Shown here: positions 19,897 through 21,129 of the stretch, in pieces
How positions within the stretch are numbered: the first letter of the stretch is position 1
Layout: every line of letters starts with the position of its first letter
Virus record (IMG/VR): IMGVR_UViG_3300028388_004266
Location: 1 to 21,129 of that record
Direction: 5' to 3' (one strand)
Length of the DNA stretch: 21,129 bases
Source: a virus
Notes under the pieces: model-generated
Told to the model about the DNA's origin: nothing
The model's input: only the letters and a program-made list of their open reading frames with translations
Databases searched by the model: none
Made by a program: the position numbers and the translations under genes

Positions 19897-21129
19897 CTAG
19901 AAGTGGCGCGAAGCCATTATCTTTCGCGCCCATCCTACGGGATGTTTATACCCTCGACTACGACCAAGCTCTATCAACTGATCCAGCGTCTTAGCCCTGC
20001 CCTGCTCTGCTTTCTTCGCCATCTGCTCCTTCTTCTTCGCGAATCGCTCCAGCGCTGCAGCTTGCCTCATGTCGATCTCATCCAGCTCACCATCCACTTC
20101 CTGCGGCCCACCCTTCTGCGGTGTCGGATACCGATAACCACATTCCGGGCAAACCGGTGCTGGCACATGAGCAGCAAAACACGCTGGGCACTGCCTCACA
20201 GGTGTCGCACGCTGGCCACGACGCGACCGGCCCTGCAAGCTCCACTTCCGCTCCATATCCGGTGGCCCATGCTCAAAAATCGACCCGGCATGATCCAGTA
20301 CCGTCAGATGCGCCTTCCCTGATGCAGGTGACATCCGCAACCCACGACCAATCGCTTGCAGATAGAACGTCAAGCTCTTCGTCGGTCGCAACAACACAAT
20401 GCACTCGATCTGCGGTACATCCACACCCGCAACCCATAGCTGCGCATTGCATACAACCTGAATCGTGCCCTCTCGCAATCCAGTCAACGCTTCAGTGCGT
20501 TCTGATCTCTTGCTCTCACCCGAAATCGCAACCGCTCGATACCCTGCTGCTTGAAACTCAGCCGCAACATGCTCTGCGTGCTTGATTGACGTACAAAACG
20601 CAACAGCACGTTTGCCATCGCAATGTTTTCGGTAGTGCTCGATCACATCACCGGTAATCGTTGAACGATCCATCTCATCGTCAAGATCAGATTGACGATA
20701 ATCGCCACCAGACATCCTCAAGCCTGTAAGGTCCGGCCGATGTGGCGCGAAATACTTGATCGGTGCTAACAACTCTTCCTTAATAAGCGTGCCAGTGCTA
20801 CACGTCGGGATAATCTCATCAAACAGTTCACCTAGGCCCTTGCCATCAAGCCTGCACGGCGTACCGGTCAATCCAAGCAACACTGGATTGCCAATCTTTC
20901 CCAGCACCTTCAGATACGTCGTCGCAACCGCAAGATGACATTCATCCACAATCACCAAATCCGGCTTCGGTAAATCATCACGCCGCACTGCGGTCTGCAC
21001 TGATACCACCTGAACTCGACGGTGATACTCCCTCGCCTTGCCAGCGCCGATCTCACCAAACGGGATATTCACCGATCGCAATCGGCTCGCAGTATCCTCA
21101 AGGATTTCCCTTAAATGCGCGAGAAACCA
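19897..21129 (-). CDS. SF2 DECH-box helicase with zinc ribbon (5' end beyond window)
   Basis: 410 residues are visible and the frame runs off the right edge. Motifs in order: Ia-like FLAH at the edge, VDECH (Walker B, Cys in place of Ala/Asp), LTGTPCR (motif III), then the second RecA domain with CTSIKHAEHV (IV), WVAGVDVP (V) and QAIGRGLR (VI). A four-Cys zinc ribbon (CPAC, then CPECGY) and a charged coiled helix follow. This resembles phage DEAD/DEAH helicases of the RadD/UvsW/type III restriction group, which unwind or remodel branched DNA. Walker A lies outside the window. VRR-NUC follows one base later. Confidence 0.9.
   Translation of the reverse strand, partial: WFLAHLREILEDTASRLRSVNIPFGEIGAGKAREYHRRVQVVSVQTAVRRDDLPKPDLVIVDECHLAVATTYLKVLGKIGNPVLLGLTGTPCRLDGKGLGELFDEIIPTCSTGTLIKEELLAPIKYFAPHRPDLTGLRMSGGDYRQSDLDDEMDRSTITGDVIEHYRKHCDGKRAVAFCTSIKHAEHVAAEFQAAGYRAVAISGESKRSERTEALTGLREGTIQVVCNAQLWVAGVDVPQIECIVLLRPTKSLTFYLQAIGRGLRMSPASGKAHLTVLDHAGSIFEHGPPDMERKWSLQGRSRRGQRATPVRQCPACFAAHVPAPVCPECGYRYPTPQKGGPQEVDGELDEIDMRQAAALERFAKKKEQMAKKAEQGRAKTLDQLIELGRSRGYKHPVGWARKIMASRHF

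Noticed and set aside
1-21129. tRNA genes, CRISPR arrays, integrase, insertion sequences and attachment sites
   Set aside because: I looked for cloverleaf T-arm patterns, regularly spaced repeats, transposase motifs and long terminal repeats and found none.

Overview
The window is a segment of a tailed double-stranded DNA phage genome. The likely host is a unicellular cyanobacterium (Synechococcus/Cyanobium type). This is an inference from gene families I associate with cyanophages: a ThyX with a divergent signature, the DUF3310 protein, small acidic conserved proteins, and an endolysin whose N-terminus has an IRLIDLFKYYK motif. Few starts have a good Shine-Dalgarno sequence, which also fits. 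I see no photosynthesis gene, tRNA, integrase, attachment site, insertion sequence or CRISPR array.

The layout is two convergent arms meeting at about 12234-12240. The left arm (1-12240, plus strand) starts in tail genes: the end of an upstream gene, a 135-aa tail protein, and a 378-aa tail-tube-like protein. Next come a 1529-aa beta-helix fibre/structural protein and a 506-aa fibre with a self-cleaving S74 chaperone. An HNH-type endonuclease and two small conserved genes follow. The lysis region (9121-11039) holds three tiny membrane proteins and a two-domain lysin (glucosaminidase plus C39-like peptidase). The arm ends with a dCTP deaminase and a second HNH endonuclease.

The right arm (12234-21129, minus strand, transcribed right to left) starts beyond the window edge with an SF2 DECH-box helicase and a VRR-NUC nuclease, closed by a clear intrinsic terminator at 19428-19450. 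Downstream are small genes, a DEDDh exonuclease, a RecE/Exo VIII-like PD-(D/E)XK nuclease, a conserved companion protein, and a small protein with an SSB-like acidic tail. This is a recombination/replication set. After a GC-rich hairpin (16120-16143) comes a dense run of small genes that includes thyX and DUF3310. Neighbours often overlap by 1, 4 or 8 nt. Two small proteins near the end share an unusual Cys motif.

The genes link functionally. dCTP deaminase on one arm and ThyX on the other form a dCTP-to-dTMP route; helicase, nucleases and the SSB-like protein would process phage DNA; the fibre genes set host range; the lysis cassette releases progeny.

The observations most worth a second look are: a textbook A AAA AAG slippery heptamer that would fuse a 49-aa membrane protein to a downstream frame with no start codon; an abrupt drop in GC content inside the giant fibre gene; the shared Cys motif; a tiny gene interrupted by an in-frame TAG but ending exactly at the next start; and recurrent 8-nt ATGNNTGA gene overlaps.
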